The notes: generated by a model not told the origin, from the letters alone. Shown: positions 1-7,917, numbered from the stretch's first letter. The stretch: DNA of 64,000 bases from Solibacteraceae bacterium (GCA_026984795.1 JALSRK010000007.1:1-64000), one strand, 5' to 3'. A program made the numbers and translations.

Positions 1-176
1 TCGGTGACAGGCTACGCAATCCCCAATTACACCCCCGCCTCCGAACCGGCGCCCGATAAGGTGAACCTTTCCCGAAAAGCTTCGTCTGTACTGGCAGGAA
101 CCGCCGCTGCGGCCAGGCGGCAACCGGCCGGCGGCGGGTCGAAACCGAGTCAGAGCATCGAGAAGGAGAAAGAACA
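1..176. other. left-edge region without a supported gene
   Basis: No convincing gene is visible here. One plus-strand frame is open from base 3 to a TAA at 57-59 and could be the last 18 codons of a gene that starts outside the window, but it is too short to judge. The rest (60-170) is GC-rich and may form hairpins. I compared it with the cobalamin, c-di-GMP and SAM-type riboswitch cores I know and saw no match. It ends in the purine-rich ribosome binding site of the small gene at 177. Confidence 0.4.
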
Positions 177-290
177 ATGTTCCGGACCGCAATCCAGCCC
201 GACACCCCCATCGACTACCGCAGCATCATCGGGGCGGTGGCCGCATTCCTCGCCTTGGTCCTCTGCGGCTACCTCTTGATCGCCGGCTGA
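177..290 (+). CDS. 37-residue single-pass membrane protein
   Basis: A small reading frame of 37 codons. The first 15 residues are polar (MFRTAIQPDTPIDYR) and are followed by one hydrophobic segment of about 20 residues ending LCGYLLIAG at the C-terminus, so it should be a single-pass inner-membrane peptide. The start is supported by a good Shine-Dalgarno (AAGGAG, with further purines) about 9 nt upstream of the ATG. It points toward the end of the cytochrome-oxidase assembly operon (convergent, about 100 nt apart). Any plus-strand partner genes would lie left of the window. A small cytochrome-oxidase or other respiratory-complex subunit is possible from context, but no family is recognised. 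Confidence 0.5.
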   Translation: MFRTAIQPDTPIDYRSIIGAVAAFLALVLCGYLLIAG

Positions 291-388
291 GACCGCACCC
301 CGGCCCGGCTGCGCGACCCGCAATCGGAGGAAACATTCCGGGCGTCCGCCGGAGGGATCGACCACGTGCCCAGGCGGGCGCCCGGCCT

Positions 389-802
389 TCACATCCGGTA
401 GAGCATCCAGTAGACGGCCACGCCGGTGGCGCTCACGTAGAGCCACACCGGTAGCGTCCAGCGGGCGATCTTGCGGTGGGCCTCGTAGCGCCCTTTGATC
501 GCCCGCCACAGCGTCACCACCGCCAGCACCGGCACCGCCGCCGCCAGAATGCTGTGGGAGATCAGGACGGTGAAATACACGGTCCGGACCGTTCCCGTCC
601 CGGTGAACCGGACGGATCCCACCTGGGAATGGTAGGCAAGATAACTGATCAGGAACAGCGTCGAGACGCCGAAGGCCGCTACCATCAGCGCCCGGTGCGC
701 CTTCCACCGTCCCCGCCGGATCATAGCGTACCCGGCCGCCAGCAGCGCCGCCGCGGTGGCGTTCAGCCCCGCGTTCAACGCCGGCAGGTCGCCCCAGCTC
801 AT
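389..802 (-). CDS. DUF420 family membrane protein
   Basis: 137 residues with four predicted membrane helices. Conserved histidines sit in segments such as RWKAHRALM, SYLAYHSQVG, LISHSILA and YEAHRKIARW, the pattern of the DUF420 (YozB/CtaM-like) family. CtaM is needed for maturation of heme-copper oxidases in Firmicutes, and DUF420 genes recur next to cox genes. The ATG overlaps the stop of the SCO gene (ATGA), and it is the last gene of the ctaA-ctaB-ABC-SCO-DUF420 operon. A role in cytochrome oxidase assembly is inferred from family and position. No terminator with a T-run was seen after it. Confidence 0.85.
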   Translation of the reverse strand: MSWGDLPALNAGLNATAAALLAAGYAMIRRGRWKAHRALMVAAFGVSTLFLISYLAYHSQVGSVRFTGTGTVRTVYFTVLISHSILAAAVPVLAVVTLWRAIKGRYEAHRKIARWTLPVWLYVSATGVAVYWMLYRM

Positions 803-1386
803 CCGGCGCCCCTGGTCAGCCGGCGCACGTCCCGCTCCAGCCGTTGCATCGCCTCGCTGTCGCCGCTCAGGTAGTAGCCCCGGATGACGCCGTCGCGGTC
901 CACCAGCACGAACCGCGTCGAGTGGTCCAGCTTGCCTTTGACTTCCCCGAGCAGGAATGTCTCCCGGCACAGCCGGTCCAGCTCCTCCATCGGCCCGGTG
1001 AGGAACCACCACCGCCCCGGTTCGGCCTGGAACTTCCGCGCGTAGTCGGCGAGCGCCTCGGGCGTGTCGCGCTCCGGGTCCACCGTGAAGGAGACCAGCC
1101 GCAGGTCCTCGACATCGGCCAGGTCGTTCTGCAGCCGCCGCATCCGGGCGTTCATCCGCGGACACGGCCCCGTGCAGCTGGTGAAGAAGAATTCTGCGAT
1201 CCAGATCTTGCCGGCCAGCTCCTCCCGGCTGTGGAACGCCTCGCCGGTCTGGGAAGTGAGGGTGAACTGGGGTACCGTCTTGTAGGAGGGCAACTCGCGC
1301 GCCCCGGCCCCGCACGAGCTGGCTGCGCCGGCCGCCGCCATGGCGATCGCCAGAAGCCAGATGAATCGCCGCCGTGAGCCCATCAT
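799..1386 (-). CDS. SCO1/SenC-type copper chaperone, likely lipoprotein
   Basis: About 195 residues of the SCO1/SenC/PrrC thioredoxin-fold family, which delivers copper to the CuA centre of cytochrome oxidase subunit II. The copper/redox motif C-x3-C is present in FFFTSCTGPCPRM, and the distal conserved histidine is in LDHSTRFVLVD. The N-terminus has basic residues, a hydrophobic stretch and a likely lipobox cysteine (GAASSCGAG), suggesting a membrane-anchored periplasmic protein. The chosen ATG follows AGGAAAG by a few nt. An upstream ATG at 1398 overlaps the permease stop (ATGA) but lacks its own ribosome binding site. It lies between the ABC permease and DUF420 genes. Confidence 0.9.
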   Translation of the reverse strand: MMGSRRRFIWLLAIAMAAAGAASSCGAGARELPSYKTVPQFTLTSQTGEAFHSREELAGKIWIAEFFFTSCTGPCPRMNARMRRLQNDLADVEDLRLVSFTVDPERDTPEALADYARKFQAEPGRWWFLTGPMEELDRLCRETFLLGEVKGKLDHSTRFVLVDRDGVIRGYYLSGDSEAMQRLERDVRRLTRGAG

Positions 1387-1394
1387 CTCTTTCC

Positions 1395-2144
1395 TCATGC
1401 CGAACTCGATGCGCCGCGCCGCCGCGCCGCCGCCGTCGCTGCCGCCCACAACACCAGGCCGCATACCGCCGTGACCGCCAGGCTCAGGCCGAGCGCGGGC
1501 GTCCCCGCCTCCACCTGGGGAGCGAGCAGCCGCCGCAGCGCCGCCGTCGCATAAGTCAGCGGATTCACCCGCATCACCCAGCGGATCCAGCCGTGGGCGC
1601 TCGCGAAACCGAACAGCGAGCCCGAAACCATCCACATCGGAAACAGCACCAGGTTCATCACCGCATGGAAGCCCTGGGCGCTCTCCATTTTCCAAGCGAT
1701 CAGGAATCCCAGCGCCGTAAACGTGAAGGCCAGCAGGTACAGCACTCCAGCCAGCCCCGCTACTCCCTGGGCGCCGGGATGGAAGCCCGCCAGCGGCAGG
1801 AACAGCAGCAGGATCATCCCTTGGACCCATGCCAGCGTCGCCGCCCCCAGGAGCTTGCCCAGCACCATCGCGCTCCGCGGCGCCGGGCTCACCAGCATCG
1901 ACAGCAGGAATCCCTCCCGGCGGTCCTCGATGATCGACATCGTCGAGAAGACCGCCGAGAACATCACCGTCAAGGTGATCGCCCCCGGATAGAAGAACCC
2001 GAGGTCGCCGAAGCCCGACCCGATCACCACCCAGAAGATCAGCGGCGAGGCGACGAAGCCGGCCACGCGCGCCTTCTCCCGCCAGAAGCGGATCATCTCC
2101 CGGCGCCACAGCGTCCAGACCGGCAGCCAGAAGCTTCTACCCAC
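1395..2144 (-). CDS. ABC-2 type transporter permease
   Basis: 249 residues with about six hydrophobic segments and the ABC-2 (NodJ/DrrB-like) layout: a cytoplasmic start (WRREMIRFWREKARV), then helices, with a conserved loop IIEDRREGFLLSMLVSP characteristic of ABC-2 permeases. It starts with GTG preceded by a strong GAGGGGAGG site and is the membrane partner of the ATPase encoded 45 nt upstream. The pair sits between ctaB and SCO in a cytochrome oxidase assembly operon. The substrate cannot be read from the sequence; export of a heme- or copper-related compound would fit the context but is speculation. Confidence 0.85.
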   Translation of the reverse strand: MGRSFWLPVWTLWRREMIRFWREKARVAGFVASPLIFWVVIGSGFGDLGFFYPGAITLTVMFSAVFSTMSIIEDRREGFLLSMLVSPAPRSAMVLGKLLGAATLAWVQGMILLLFLPLAGFHPGAQGVAGLAGVLYLLAFTFTALGFLIAWKMESAQGFHAVMNLVLFPMWMVSGSLFGFASAHGWIRWVMRVNPLTYATAALRRLLAPQVEAGTPALGLSLAVTAVCGLVLWAAATAAARRRGASSSA

Positions 2145-2189
2145 GCCGAGCCTCCCCTCTCGTTCGGCCTGAAACGGTCCGCTTCATGT

Positions 2190-3101
2190 TCATGTGATGC
2201 GCGCCCCCGTCTCGTCGAGGAAGACGTCTTCGAGCGTCGGCTTGTGCAGGGCCACCGAATCGATCCGCCCGGGGAAGGCCTCCACCACGTCGGTAATGAA
2301 CCGGTGCCCGTTCTCGATCTCCACCCGCAGCGTGCCGTTCACCCGCGTCACCGGCGCCCCGAACTGCCGCCGGATCTCAGCCGCAAGCGCCTGGGCGTCG
2401 CGCGCCTCGAGCATCACCACGTCGCCGCCGACCCGGGCCTTCAGCTCCTCCGGGGTACCCTCGGCTACCTTCCGGCCCTCGTGCAGCAGCAACAGCCGGT
2501 CGCAACGGTCGGCTTCGTCCAGAATGTGGGTGGTGAGGATCACCGTCACGCCCTCCCGGTCGCGCAGCTCGGCCACGTAGTCGGCCAGTTCCCGGCGCGC
2601 CCCGGGGTCCAGCCCCGTGCTCGGCTCGTCCATCAGCAGCACCCGGGGCCGGTGGAGCATCGCCTTGGCGATCTCGGCCCTCCGGCGCAGCCCGCCCGAG
2701 AGTGTCTCGACGATGTCGTCGCGCCGCTCGGCCAGCCCTAGCCGCTCCAGCGCTTCACTGGTGCGTTCTTTCAACAGCGCCCCGCTCAGCCCATAGAGGT
2801 GGCCTTGGGCGGTCAGGTTCTCCATCACCGTCAGCTTCTTGTCCAGACTCTGTGATTGGAAAACCACCCCGATGCGCCGCCGCACTTCGTCCGGGGCGGC
2901 GGCAGCGTCCACCCCCGCAACCACAATGCGCCCCTCGTCGGGTTCCATCATCGTCGCCAGGATCCGGAAGAGAGTGGACTTCCCGCTGCCGTTCGGACCA
3001 AGCAGGCCGAACAGCATGGCCTCTTCGACCGCGAAGCTCAGGTTCCGGAGAGCCGCCCGGCTCCCGTAGCTGTGGCTGAGATGTTCAACAGAAACGATCA
3101 C
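2190..3101 (-). CDS. ABC transporter ATP-binding protein (CcmA/NodI-like)
   Basis: 303 residues. Walker A is GPNGSGKST, the Q-loop is in VVFQSQS, the signature motif is LSGGLRRRAE, Walker B is VLLMDEPSTGLDP, and the H-loop is in ILTTHIL. The C-terminal ~80 residues form the extra domain typical of drug or polysaccharide exporters of the DrrA/NodI type. The start is a GTG whose last two bases overlap the ctaB stop (GTGA), so translation is probably coupled to heme O synthase. It forms an exporter with the following ABC-2 permease. Confidence 0.9.
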   Translation of the reverse strand: MIVSVEHLSHSYGSRAALRNLSFAVEEAMLFGLLGPNGSGKSTLFRILATMMEPDEGRIVVAGVDAAAAPDEVRRRIGVVFQSQSLDKKLTVMENLTAQGHLYGLSGALLKERTSEALERLGLAERRDDIVETLSGGLRRRAEIAKAMLHRPRVLLMDEPSTGLDPGARRELADYVAELRDREGVTVILTTHILDEADRCDRLLLLHEGRKVAEGTPEELKARVGGDVVMLEARDAQALAAEIRRQFGAPVTRVNGTLRVEIENGHRFITDVVEAFPGRIDSVALHKPTLEDVFLDETGARIT

Positions 3102-3949
3102 AGGGCCGGCCGATCCATCACCATCAACCCGAACAGCGCCGGCAGGTAGATCACGGTGGCGATGAGCACCGCCCGGGCTGCCGGCAACGTCCGGCGCGCC
3201 GCCGCCCGCAGGCCCGCATGGAGCAGATAGACGCCCATCGCCGCCGCCCCCGCCGCATAGATCCAGCCGGCCATGCCCGCCGCCACCGGCAGCAGGCTCA
3301 CCGGTACGAGCAGCGCCGCCGTGACCACGATATGGCGGGCCGTCGAAACCGGATCCGGTTCCACCACCGGTTTCATCCGGATCCCTGCCCGCGCGTAGTC
3401 GTCGCGGTACATCCAGGCGATCGAATAGAAGTGGGGAAACTGCCAGAGGAACAGGATAGCGCCCAGGATCCACGCCTCGGCTCCGAGCGCACCTCGGGCT
3501 GCCGCGTAGCCGATCAGCGGGGGCATCGCGCCGGGGATCGCTCCCACTGTTGTCGACAGCGGCGAGATCTGCTTCAGCGGCGTGTAGAGGAACAAGTAGC
3601 TGAGCAGCGTGAACAGCCCCAGCAGCGCCGCCGCCGGGTTCACCCAGGCGAGCAGCTCGGCAAAACCCACCACCGAGAGCGCCACGCCCCACGCCAGCGC
3701 CCGCCCTGGGGTGACTCTGCCGGACGGCAGCGGCCGCCGCCGCGTCCGGCGCATCCGGCTGTCGGCCTCGCGCTCCATCCACTGGTTGAGAACCGCCGTC
3801 CCCGAAGCCAGCAGCCCGGTGCCCAGCAGCATGTGGACGAGAACCACCAGGTTCCACCCGGCGCCCCGGCCGTAAACGTACCCGATCGCCGCGCTCATCA
3901 GGATGAGCCACGTGATCCGGGGCTTGGTCAGTTCGATGTAGTCTCTCAT
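3098..3949 (-). CDS. ctaB: protoheme IX farnesyltransferase (heme O synthase)
   Basis: 283 residues of the UbiA prenyltransferase superfamily with about eight to nine membrane helices. It transfers a farnesyl group to heme B, giving heme O, the first step toward heme A for cytochrome oxidase. The family start (TKPRITWLIL) and the prenyl-diphosphate/Mg site with NQWMEREADSRMRRTRRRP are clear, as is the second polar loop YRDDYARAGIRM. The ATG overlaps the ctaA stop (ATGA). Length and motifs fit CyoE/CtaB well. Confidence 0.95.
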   Translation of the reverse strand: MRDYIELTKPRITWLILMSAAIGYVYGRGAGWNLVVLVHMLLGTGLLASGTAVLNQWMEREADSRMRRTRRRPLPSGRVTPGRALAWGVALSVVGFAELLAWVNPAAALLGLFTLLSYLFLYTPLKQISPLSTTVGAIPGAMPPLIGYAAARGALGAEAWILGAILFLWQFPHFYSIAWMYRDDYARAGIRMKPVVEPDPVSTARHIVVTAALLVPVSLLPVAAGMAGWIYAAGAAAMGVYLLHAGLRAAARRTLPAARAVLIATVIYLPALFGLMVMDRPAL

Positions 3950-4842
3950 GAGGCCACCGACATGCTCCCGGCCGGCTCGCTCGCCGGCCGCAGGTTCCGG
4001 CGGGTTTGGATGGCAAACACCACGCTCGCCGCCAGCGTCAGCGCCCCCACGGCTACGTGGCTCACCGTGAAGGCCACCATCAGCGCCGTCGGGCCGTTGC
4101 TCTCAGCCGTGTAGATGCGGCTCATGTAGGCGGCGATGCCCAGAAAGATCTGCGCGATCGTCACCCCCGTCAACACCAGTGCCGATTTCCGGATCGTCCG
4201 GTGCCGCGGAAACTGCTCCAGCGCCATCATCGCCACCGCCAGCACCGCCCCGGCCACCACCAGCGCCCCCACTACGTGAGGCACCAGCCCCAGCACCTTG
4301 TGCCGGTAGGCCGCCCCCAGGGCGATCTGGCAGAAGACCGTCGCCGCGGCGAACAGCGCCAGCGACCTCAGCGGCGGCGTCGCTTCGTCGATGGCGATCT
4401 CCGGTCCCCGCTTCCAGGAAGGGGATGTGAAGAGCGCGATGGCCACCGTCGTGGAAAAGAACAGTTGCGCCAGACACGCGTGGACGATGCTCACCGCCGG
4501 CGGCAGCTTCAGCAAGACCGTCAGCCCGCCGAACAGCCCCTGCACGATCACCCCGGCCAGCGCCGCCAGCCCCAGTTTCTTCATCCAGCGACGGTCCTCC
4601 GCCCGCCACAGCCAGACGGCCAGGACGATGGTCAGGATCCCCACCGTCGTCGCCACCATCCGGTGGCCGTGTTCGTAAAATACTCCGCCGGTCATCGGTG
4701 GCATCAATTGGCCATAGGAAAGCGGCCAGTCCGGCACGCTCAGCCCCGCCTCGTTGCTCGTCACCGAAGCTCCGGCCACCACCAGCAGCAGCGTGCACGC
4801 CGCCAGCAGAATCGTGAACCGGTGAAGTCCTTTGCCCGCCAT
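3946..4842 (-). CDS. ctaA: heme A synthase (COX15/CtaA family)
   Basis: 298 residues with eight predicted membrane helices. Heme-ligand histidines are seen in FYEHGHRMVA, SIVHACLAQ, VPHVVGALV and FTVSHVAVGA, the COX15/CtaA pattern; the opening SNEAGLSVPDWPL is also typical. It converts heme O to heme A in the membrane. It is the first gene of the six-gene minus-strand operon, and each neighbour overlaps or nearly touches the next. A possible -10 (TAGAAT) lies at 4914-4909 but I found no good -35. Confidence 0.95.
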   Translation of the reverse strand: MAGKGLHRFTILLAACTLLLVVAGASVTSNEAGLSVPDWPLSYGQLMPPMTGGVFYEHGHRMVATTVGILTIVLAVWLWRAEDRRWMKKLGLAALAGVIVQGLFGGLTVLLKLPPAVSIVHACLAQLFFSTTVAIALFTSPSWKRGPEIAIDEATPPLRSLALFAAATVFCQIALGAAYRHKVLGLVPHVVGALVVAGAVLAVAMMALEQFPRHRTIRKSALVLTGVTIAQIFLGIAAYMSRIYTAESNGPTALMVAFTVSHVAVGALTLAASVVFAIQTRRNLRPASEPAGSMSVAS

Positions 4843-5290
4843 CGCAGACCGTCCAAGCCGGGAGCCGCCGGGCCGGAAGATTCTCCCCCCACCGAGCAGC
4901 TCTCTTCTATTCTACATAGACAAGAAAAATTCCTCTGAGGCTGCAAAATCTTTTTCGCCACCGCGCTGTCCGCCGCCCGACAGGGCCGGGTTCGCCGGTC
5001 ACCGTGGCGACGAGTCCGTTTCGCCTCGCGTTTTCAACGGGTTGTGGCCCGCCTGCGCCGCCCCGCCGCCCACTCTCCGTTAAACTGGCTGTCGCCGGCG
5101 CTCGTGCCGGCCTTTTCGGGATCCGGACGGCCCGCCGCGGGCGCGGAACGGGGCTGGAGCCGCCGGATTCCGGTGACGCGCCGGCGTCGCCGACGCGTCA
5201 CACTAGTCTGTAACAATGAGAAAACACAGGAGATATCGCTTTTCATTCGGTTGCGAGCTTCAGGCGTCACCCGTCGCCTCTGGCGGCCTG
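4843..5290. other. intergenic region upstream of ctaA
   Basis: 448 nt between the start of ctaA and the stop of the minus-strand secreted-protein gene. It should hold the ctaA operon promoter; an AT-richer patch with TAGAAT on the minus strand (4914-4909) is the best candidate. Near 5173-5201 there is a near-perfect palindrome, listed separately. Frames crossing the region have no ribosome binding site, no recognisable protein and arginine/proline-rich shadow composition, so I call no gene. Confidence 0.6.
5173..5201. repeat. 29-nt near-perfect palindrome
   Basis: Arms GTGACGCG (5173-5180) and CGCGTCAC (5194-5201) enclose a second inverted repeat CGGCG-T-CGCCG (5182-5192), so the whole element folds with a single C/A mismatch. 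It is followed by ACTAGT and has no T-run on either strand, which argues against an intrinsic terminator. It could be an operator or a RNA/DNA hairpin. It lies about 90 nt beyond the stop of the minus-strand gene at 5291 and some 330 nt upstream of ctaA. Confidence 0.5.
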
Positions 5291-5935
5291 TCAGCGCTTG
5301 TTCCGGCCCGGGAGCAGCCGCTTGAGATCCGGCCAGAACTCTGTCAGGGCGTGCGACGCCGCCCGGCCGGCGAAGCCCCAACCGGTCCGGACCAGCGCCG
5401 GTCCCACCCCCTGCTCACTCGGCTCCCGCCAGGGCCACGTAAGGAAGTTGTTGCCCGCCGTCCCCACCCAGCGGGCATAGGCCGGCTTGACGGAGCCGTC
5501 CGGCCGGTAGGTGAAGAAGGTCATCTTCAGGACGTAGCGCACTCGCCCCCAGAACGGCAGCCCCTGGGAGCGGATGTAGCGCGGATCCTCGCCCCAGATC
5601 GCCCCCAGGCCCGCCTCGATGGCGTTGCCCGTCGCGACTCCGTAGAGCCGGATGGCGTAGCGCTTGCCGAAGCCCTCCGGCGTGCGCCCGTACTCGGGCG
5701 GCAGGTTCCAGAGGTTGCCCCAGGCGGCGCTCAGCGCTCCGGTGGCCAGGCTCCGCGGCCCGATCGAGGCCTCTGCGATCCAGTCGATCCGCTCCTCGCC
5801 AGTTACCGGCTCGTACGTTTGGCGGACCGCTGCCTGGGATGGGGGCCTGATCTGGCCCGGCTGCGGCCTGGCCTGTCCGGAGAGCAGACTGGCGCCCGCA
5901 ACGAGTGCGCACACGGCGATGGCGGCGGTTCGCAT
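5291..5935 (-). CDS. secreted protein of unknown function
   Basis: 214 residues starting with a Sec signal peptide (MRTAAIAVCALVAGASLLSG, cut likely after SGQA). The mature part has aromatic-rich segments (WGNLWNLPPEYGRTPEGFGK, FWGRVRYVLKMTFFTY) and ends basic. I do not recognise a family; the repeating glycine/aromatic pattern could fit a small outer-membrane or periplasmic protein. It begins 15 nt after the Gfo/Idh/MocA gene on the same strand, so the two are probably co-transcribed. No clear Shine-Dalgarno precedes it. Confidence 0.7.
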   Translation of the reverse strand: MRTAAIAVCALVAGASLLSGQARPQPGQIRPPSQAAVRQTYEPVTGEERIDWIAEASIGPRSLATGALSAAWGNLWNLPPEYGRTPEGFGKRYAIRLYGVATGNAIEAGLGAIWGEDPRYIRSQGLPFWGRVRYVLKMTFFTYRPDGSVKPAYARWVGTAGNNFLTWPWREPSEQGVGPALVRTGWGFAGRAASHALTEFWPDLKRLLPGRNKR

Positions 5936-5950
5936 GTCGCAGGGCGCGCC

Positions 5951-7168
5951 TCAGAGCGGCAGGATCACTTCGCGGATGGGATCGAACTCCAGCCGGCGCT
6001 TCTGTACATAGGCGATGTTGCCCAGATGCGACGCCTGGGCCGAACGGTGCCCGATGAGCACGTCGCCGTTGGGCCGCTGCCGGGTCTCCACGCATTGGAG
6101 GAAGTTGCGCACATGCTCGATGGTGAAGTCCTGGTCGTAGTGCGGCGTCACGACCACCGGCTCCGCCCCCTTTTCGGCCGCTTTGAAGACGTACTTGCTC
6201 CGGCTGATCCACAGGCTGCCCTTGGTGCCAACGAATTCGATCGCCGCCCCCTTCACCCCCGGCGCGAGCGTCGCCTCGAAGGTGGCCGTGAACTCGCTCG
6301 GGTATTCGAGCAGGACGTTGATCGTGTCCGGCGCCGTCCGGCCGTCCTTGAAGTGGTAGACGCCACCCGCCGCCGAGGCCGACTTCGGGATCTCGTCCTT
6401 CAGGAACATATGGACCACGTCGATCCAGTGGGTGAACAGGTCCGTCACCTGTCCGCCGCCGAAGTCCAGGTAGGCCCGCCAGTTCCAGTACTGCTGCGGA
6501 TCCCAGTCGCGCCACTTCAATGGTCCCAGGAACCGCGCCCAGTCGAGATTCGAGGGCTTCGTCTGCAGGAACTCCGGGGCCCGGCGGGTGTGATAGCTGT
6601 TGCCGTACCACCACGTCCTGGCCAACGTCACCTTGCCCAGCAGGCCCGTATCGACGAAGCGCCGTTTGGCCTCGATGTAGTGCGGTCCGGAGCGCTGCTG
6701 CATGCCTACCTGGCAGACCCGCCGGTTCACCCGCGCCGCCTTGACGATCTCCGGACCTTCTTCAATCTTCCGGGTCAGCGGCTTCTCAACGTAGACGTCC
6801 TTGCCGGCGTTGAGGGCGTCGATGGTCGTCGCCGCGTGCCAGTGGTCCGGCGTAGCGATGAGGACGATGTCCAGCTCTTTGTGTTCGAGCAGCTTCCGGT
6901 GGTCGCGGTACGTCTTGGCACCCGGCGCCAGCTCGAGCGCCTTGTCGAGCTGATAGGAATAGATGTCGCACAGCGCCGTCACCCGAACCCGGGAGTCCTG
7001 CTGAAACAGCGACATCACGTGCCGGCCCCGCACGCCCGGGCCGATCACCCCCAGCAGGATCGCGTCGTTGGCCCCCAGAACCCGCGAGTAGGAAGCTGCG
7101 GTCATCGCCGTTGCGCCTGTCGCTGCACCTTTCAGAAACTCGCGCCTGCCGATTCCCTTCGAATCCAT
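5951..7168 (-). CDS. Gfo/Idh/MocA family oxidoreductase, Tat-exported
   Basis: 405 residues. The N-terminus is a Tat signal (IGRREFLKGAATGA), then an NAD(P)-binding Rossmann domain (GVIGPGVRGRHVMSLFQ), the conserved VYVEKPLTR motif of the family (catalytic lysine), and the C-terminal alpha/beta domain with RTWWYGNSYHTR and DWDPQQYWNWR. Such proteins oxidise or reduce sugars or sugar derivatives; the Tat signal implies the cofactor is bound before export to the periplasm. Substrate unknown. The ATG has no Shine-Dalgarno but sits 6 nt after a TATAAT box, suggesting a leaderless mRNA. The secreted protein at 5291 follows it. Confidence 0.9.
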   Translation of the reverse strand: MDSKGIGRREFLKGAATGATAMTAASYSRVLGANDAILLGVIGPGVRGRHVMSLFQQDSRVRVTALCDIYSYQLDKALELAPGAKTYRDHRKLLEHKELDIVLIATPDHWHAATTIDALNAGKDVYVEKPLTRKIEEGPEIVKAARVNRRVCQVGMQQRSGPHYIEAKRRFVDTGLLGKVTLARTWWYGNSYHTRRAPEFLQTKPSNLDWARFLGPLKWRDWDPQQYWNWRAYLDFGGGQVTDLFTHWIDVVHMFLKDEIPKSASAAGGVYHFKDGRTAPDTINVLLEYPSEFTATFEATLAPGVKGAAIEFVGTKGSLWISRSKYVFKAAEKGAEPVVVTPHYDQDFTIEHVRNFLQCVETRQRPNGDVLIGHRSAQASHLGNIAYVQKRRLEFDPIREVILPL

Positions 7169-7174
7169 GTGCGA

Positions 7175-7180
7175 ATTATA
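7175..7180 (-). promoter_or_regulatory. -10 box for the Gfo/Idh/MocA gene
   Basis: A perfect TATAAT on the minus strand ends 6 nt before the ATG at 7168. No convincing -35 is found at 16-19 bp. Transcription would start at or next to the start codon (leaderless). A plus-strand TATTCT at 7198-7203 lies exactly 17 bp away and may serve the divergent BON gene. Confidence 0.5.
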
Positions 7181-7207
7181 GCGCCGCGCGCGGACCGTAT
7201 TCTTTGG

Positions 7208-7594
7208 ATGTCGGTGCTGCGTATCGTGGTTCTGGCTCTGGCCGCTCTCGCGTTGTGGGCCGAGGACGGCAAGGCGCCGGCGCCGGCTTCGCGGAGCGAG
7301 GAACCACGGTCCGATGCGCAACTGGAGGACGCCATCCGCGCCCGTTTCGCCCGCTCGAAGATCGCCGTCAACGGCTTCACGGTCCGCGTCCGCAGCGGCG
7401 TGGCGATCCTCGAGGGCAAGACCGATGTCGCCCAGCACAAGGGCGTCGCCACCCGGCTGGCCCGCCTGGCCGGGGCCCGCCGCGTGGAAAACCGCATCCA
7501 GGTCAGCGAGCGGGCCCGCGAGAAAGCCCGCCGCAGCCGCCGCCCGCCCCGGCGGGTCCACGTCCGCTGGGTCGAGCGCCACAAGCGCCGCTGA
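7208..7594 (+). CDS. BON-domain exported protein
   Basis: 128 residues. A Sec signal peptide ([20 protein letters not shown]) is followed by one BON domain (roughly residues 37-98): [47 protein letters not shown] domains bind phospholipid or peptidoglycan surfaces in OsmY-like periplasmic proteins. The last 30 residues are very basic ([13 protein letters not shown]), which might contact the membrane or another polyanion. The ATG lacks a Shine-Dalgarno and lies 4 nt after a TATTCT box. Divergent from the Gfo/Idh/MocA gene with only 39 nt between the two start codons. Confidence 0.8.
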   Translation: MSVLRIVVLALAALALWAEDGKAPAPASRSEEPRSDAQLEDAIRARFARSKIAVNGFTVRVRSGVAILEGKTDVAQHKGVATRLARLAGARRVENRIQVSERAREKARRSRRPPRRVHVRWVERHKRR

Positions 7595-7613
7595 GCCCGT
7601 CCGGGCCGTGTGC

Positions 7614-7619
7614 TATACT
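7614..7619 (+). promoter_or_regulatory. -10 box for rpmB-rpmG
   Basis: TATACT about 60 nt before the rpmB start. The matching -35 is weak by eye. It would give a leader of about 54 nt ending in GAGGAGCGAGTT ahead of the ATG, which contains a good Shine-Dalgarno. Confidence 0.4.
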
Positions 7620-7679
7620 AGCCGAAGGATATCCGATCCTGCTCCGAGACAACTCCGCGAGCATCCCGAGGAGCGAGTT

Positions 7680-7916
7680 ATGTCCCTTGTTTGCCAAGTC
7701 ACCGGAAAGCGGCCTGTGAGCGGCCACCGGATCTCGCACGCCAACAACAAGACCAAGCGCGTCTTCAAGCCGAACATCCAGACCAAGCGCTTCTGGCTGC
7801 CCAGCGAGAACCGGTGGATCAAGCTGCGCGTCAGCGCCAAGGGCATCAAGATCATCACCAAGCGCGGCATCGAGGCCGTCGTGAGGGATTTGAGAAAGAA
7901 GGGGGTCAAGGTCTGA
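7680..7916 (+). CDS. rpmB: 50S ribosomal protein L28
   Basis: 78 residues matching bacterial L28: the start [19 protein letters not shown], the central [17 protein letters not shown] and the end ISAK-type stretch [17 protein letters not shown]. The start is preceded by GGAGCGAG. Only one cysteine is present, so this is the zinc-free form. rpmG follows after one base, giving a ribosomal pair that ends at a strong terminator. Confidence 0.97.
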   Translation: MSLVCQVTGKRPVSGHRISHANNKTKRVFKPNIQTKRFWLPSENRWIKLRVSAKGIKIITKRGIEAVVRDLRKKGVKV

Positions 7917-7917
7917 C

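Noticed and set aside
60-176. Possible riboswitch before the 37-residue gene
   Set aside because: GC-rich hairpins are possible, but none of the riboswitch cores I know is matched.
4-279. Possible 91-residue protein at the left edge
   Set aside because: It has no ribosome binding site, ends Ser/Pro-rich and overlaps the better supported 37-residue membrane protein in another frame.
5216-7594. A 792-codon open plus-strand frame
   Set aside because: It runs antisense to the secreted protein and Gfo/Idh/MocA genes, has shadow-type composition and no recognisable domain except its last 128 codons, which are the real BON-domain gene starting at 7208.
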